DNA of 64,000 nucleotides. It comes from Pseudomonas tructae. Its GTDB lineage: Bacteria; Pseudomonadota; Gammaproteobacteria; Pseudomonadales; Pseudomonadaceae. Below, in pieces: positions 62,867 through 64,000 of this stretch (positions within the stretch are counted from its first letter, which is position 1; every line of letters starts with the position of its first letter). Below the pieces are notes generated by a model that ran no database searches, was not told where the DNA came from, and saw nothing but the letters and a program-made list of their open reading frames with translations. The stretch covers positions 5,432,501-5,496,500 of the forward strand of contig NZ_CP035952.1 in the NCBI RefSeq assembly GCF_004214895.1, given 5' to 3'. The translations under genes were made by a program, and so were the position numbers.

Positions 62867-64000
62867 ATGCCCAGCGCCCTTCGCCTCCTGACCCTCGACA
62901 ATGGCCTGCAGGTCACCCTGCGCCACGCCCCGCGGCTCAAGCGCTGCGCTGCGGCGGTGCGGGTCCGGGCCGGCAGCCATGACGCACCACCGGCATGGCC
63001 GGGCCTGGCGCACTTTCTCGAACACCTGTTTTTTCTCGGCAATCAACGCTTCGCCCTGGAAGACGGCCTGATGCGCTACGTGCAGCATCACGGCGGCCAA
63101 GTGAATGCCAGCACCCGTGAACGCACCACCGAGTTCTTCTTCGAAGTGCCGCCAGCAGCCTTTTCTGGTGGCCTCGAGCGCCTGTGCGAGATGCTTGCGC
63201 ACCCTTGCTTGGAGCTTGAACGGCAAGTGCGTGAACGGGAAGTGATCCATGCCGAGTTCATTGCCTGGTCGCGCAACCCTCAAGCACAGCGGCAGTTTGC
63301 GTTGCTTCAGAGCGCAGGCAGTGATCATCCGCTGAGCGCTTTTCATGCGGGTAACCGTTACAGCTTGCAGGTTCGAAGCCAGGCGTTCCAGGCGGCGCTA
63401 CGGGATTTTCACCGGTTGTTCTATCACGCCGGGCAAATCACCTTGAGCCTGAGCGGACCACAAAGCCTCGACGCACTGGAGTCTCTGGCGCACCAAAACG
63501 CGCAAGTGTTCAGAGCCGGGACGCAAGTGCAGCAATCACTACCGCCGAGTTTCAACAGCCAAGCTCCGCTACGGCTTCAAAGCGAGCGGCAACTGGATGT
63601 GCTGTATCCGTGCGAGCAGCTTTGCGCAGGCTTTGAACACGCTATCGACTTTCTTACGACCTGGCTAAGCAACACCCAGCCTGGCGGCTTTCCGGCGACC
63701 CTGCGAGAGCGAGATTGGCTGGCACAGTTCGCATTTTGCTCACTCTACAGTTTTGCCGGCCAGACCCTGCTGCATGCAGGCATGACACTCACAGATGCCG
63801 CCGATGCCGAGCAGGCGTATGCACTGCTGGGCGACTGGCTGGCGTTCTTGCGAACGACTGACTTGAGCAGCATCAATCAGGAATATGGCCGCTTGCAGCA
63901 GTGCCGCGAACTCAGCGCCGGCGCAGTGGAACTGGCGCGCCGGGATAGCGCCGGGCAACCCTTCCGGGCACTGGACGAGCAAGGGCTCGCGGCGCTTGGG
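62867..64000 (+). CDS. pqqF: PqqF-type M16 metallopeptidase (3' partial)
   Basis: The first 378 codons of a zinc peptidase that is thought to trim the PqqA precursor in PQQ synthesis. The inverted zinc motif is HFLEH in WPGLAHFLEHLFFLGNQRF, with the third ligand Glu in EVIHAEFIAW. The frame is open to the last base of the window. The start follows ctgcggaactgtc, and the gap to davA is 38 bp. Pseudomonas places pqqF just before pqqABCDE, which should lie beyond the window. Confidence 0.87.
   Translation, partial: MPSALRLLTLDNGLQVTLRHAPRLKRCAAAVRVRAGSHDAPPAWPGLAHFLEHLFFLGNQRFALEDGLMRYVQHHGGQVNASTRERTTEFFFEVPPAAFSGGLERLCEMLAHPCLELERQVREREVIHAEFIAWSRNPQAQRQFALLQSAGSDHPLSAFHAGNRYSLQVRSQAFQAALRDFHRLFYHAGQITLSLSGPQSLDALESLAHQNAQVFRAGTQVQQSLPPSFNSQAPLRLQSERQLDVLYPCEQLCAGFEHAIDFLTTWLSNTQPGGFPATLRERDWLAQFAFCSLYSFAGQTLLHAGMTLTDAADAEQAYALLGDWLAFLRTTDLSSINQEYGRLQQCRELSAGAVELARRDSAGQPFRALDEQGLAALG

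Overview
The window is chromosomal DNA from a Pseudomonas, most probably of the P. putida group. The GC content is high by eye. The gene order erpA-argC, coq7, vfr, trpC-trpD-trpG, a GDSL autotransporter, trpE-gph-rpe, murU-amgK, lptD-surA-pdxA-rsmA-apaG-apaH-glpE, prkA-yeaH-spoVR, cca, folK-folB, plsY, tsaD, rpsU-dnaG-rpoD, davB-davA and pqqF is the one I recall for P. putida chromosomes. P. putida-type REP elements (tcgcggggcaagcccgctcc) sit in four intergenic gaps. All identities come from reading the sequence and from memory of families; no database was searched.

Layout. 1-9.5 kb: a 5'-truncated M23 peptidoglycan endopeptidase coupled to anmK, then erpA and argC on the minus strand, then hemJ, a nitronate monooxygenase, a DUF805 protein, an SDR, a HIT protein, coq7 and two membrane proteins. 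9.5-19.5 kb: osmC-like, vfr, a divergent lipoate-ligase-like gene, trpGDC, the EstA-type esterase, and trpE-gph-rpe. 19.6-27.3 kb: a four-gene polyamine-type ABC transporter and a two-component system with a periplasmic solute-binding sensor. 27.4-38.6 kb: a DUF3530 protein, djlA-murU-amgK (cell-wall sugar salvage), and the lptD...glpE envelope and housekeeping cluster. 38.9-45 kb: prkA-yeaH-spoVR (stationary-phase and stress kinase cluster) and cca. 45-56 kb: folK-folB, plsY, tsaD, the rpsU-dnaG-rpoD macromolecular synthesis operon, and a large periplasmic-sensor/PAS/GGDEF/EAL protein. 56.1-64 kb: a tRNA with anticodon CAT (Ile2 type) followed by an accessory-looking stretch (hicAB, an AraC regulator divergent from a lone PanB-like gene), an Lrp regulator, a higBA-type toxin-antitoxin pair, davB-davA (lysine to 5-aminovalerate) and the first 378 codons of pqqF.

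The most interesting structure is the tryptophan control region. A small unannotated ORF of 28 codons ending in the peptide ARWRWRA lies upstream of trpG. The C-terminus of gph, just upstream of trpE, ends in the same ARWRWRA-stop sequence. Each is followed by a GCCGG hairpin before the trp gene. This looks like a pair of paralogous Trp-codon leaders, one of them built into the coding sequence of phosphoglycolate phosphatase. Other points of interest are a compositionally distinct segment in lptD, a diverged lipoate-ligase-like protein, the tRNA-adjacent accessory block, a hairpin that covers the ribosome binding site of cca, and A-rich Hfq/Crc-like motifs near the starts of estA and the polyamine-type binding protein.

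No rRNA genes, CRISPR arrays, intact insertion sequences or prophage genes were seen.
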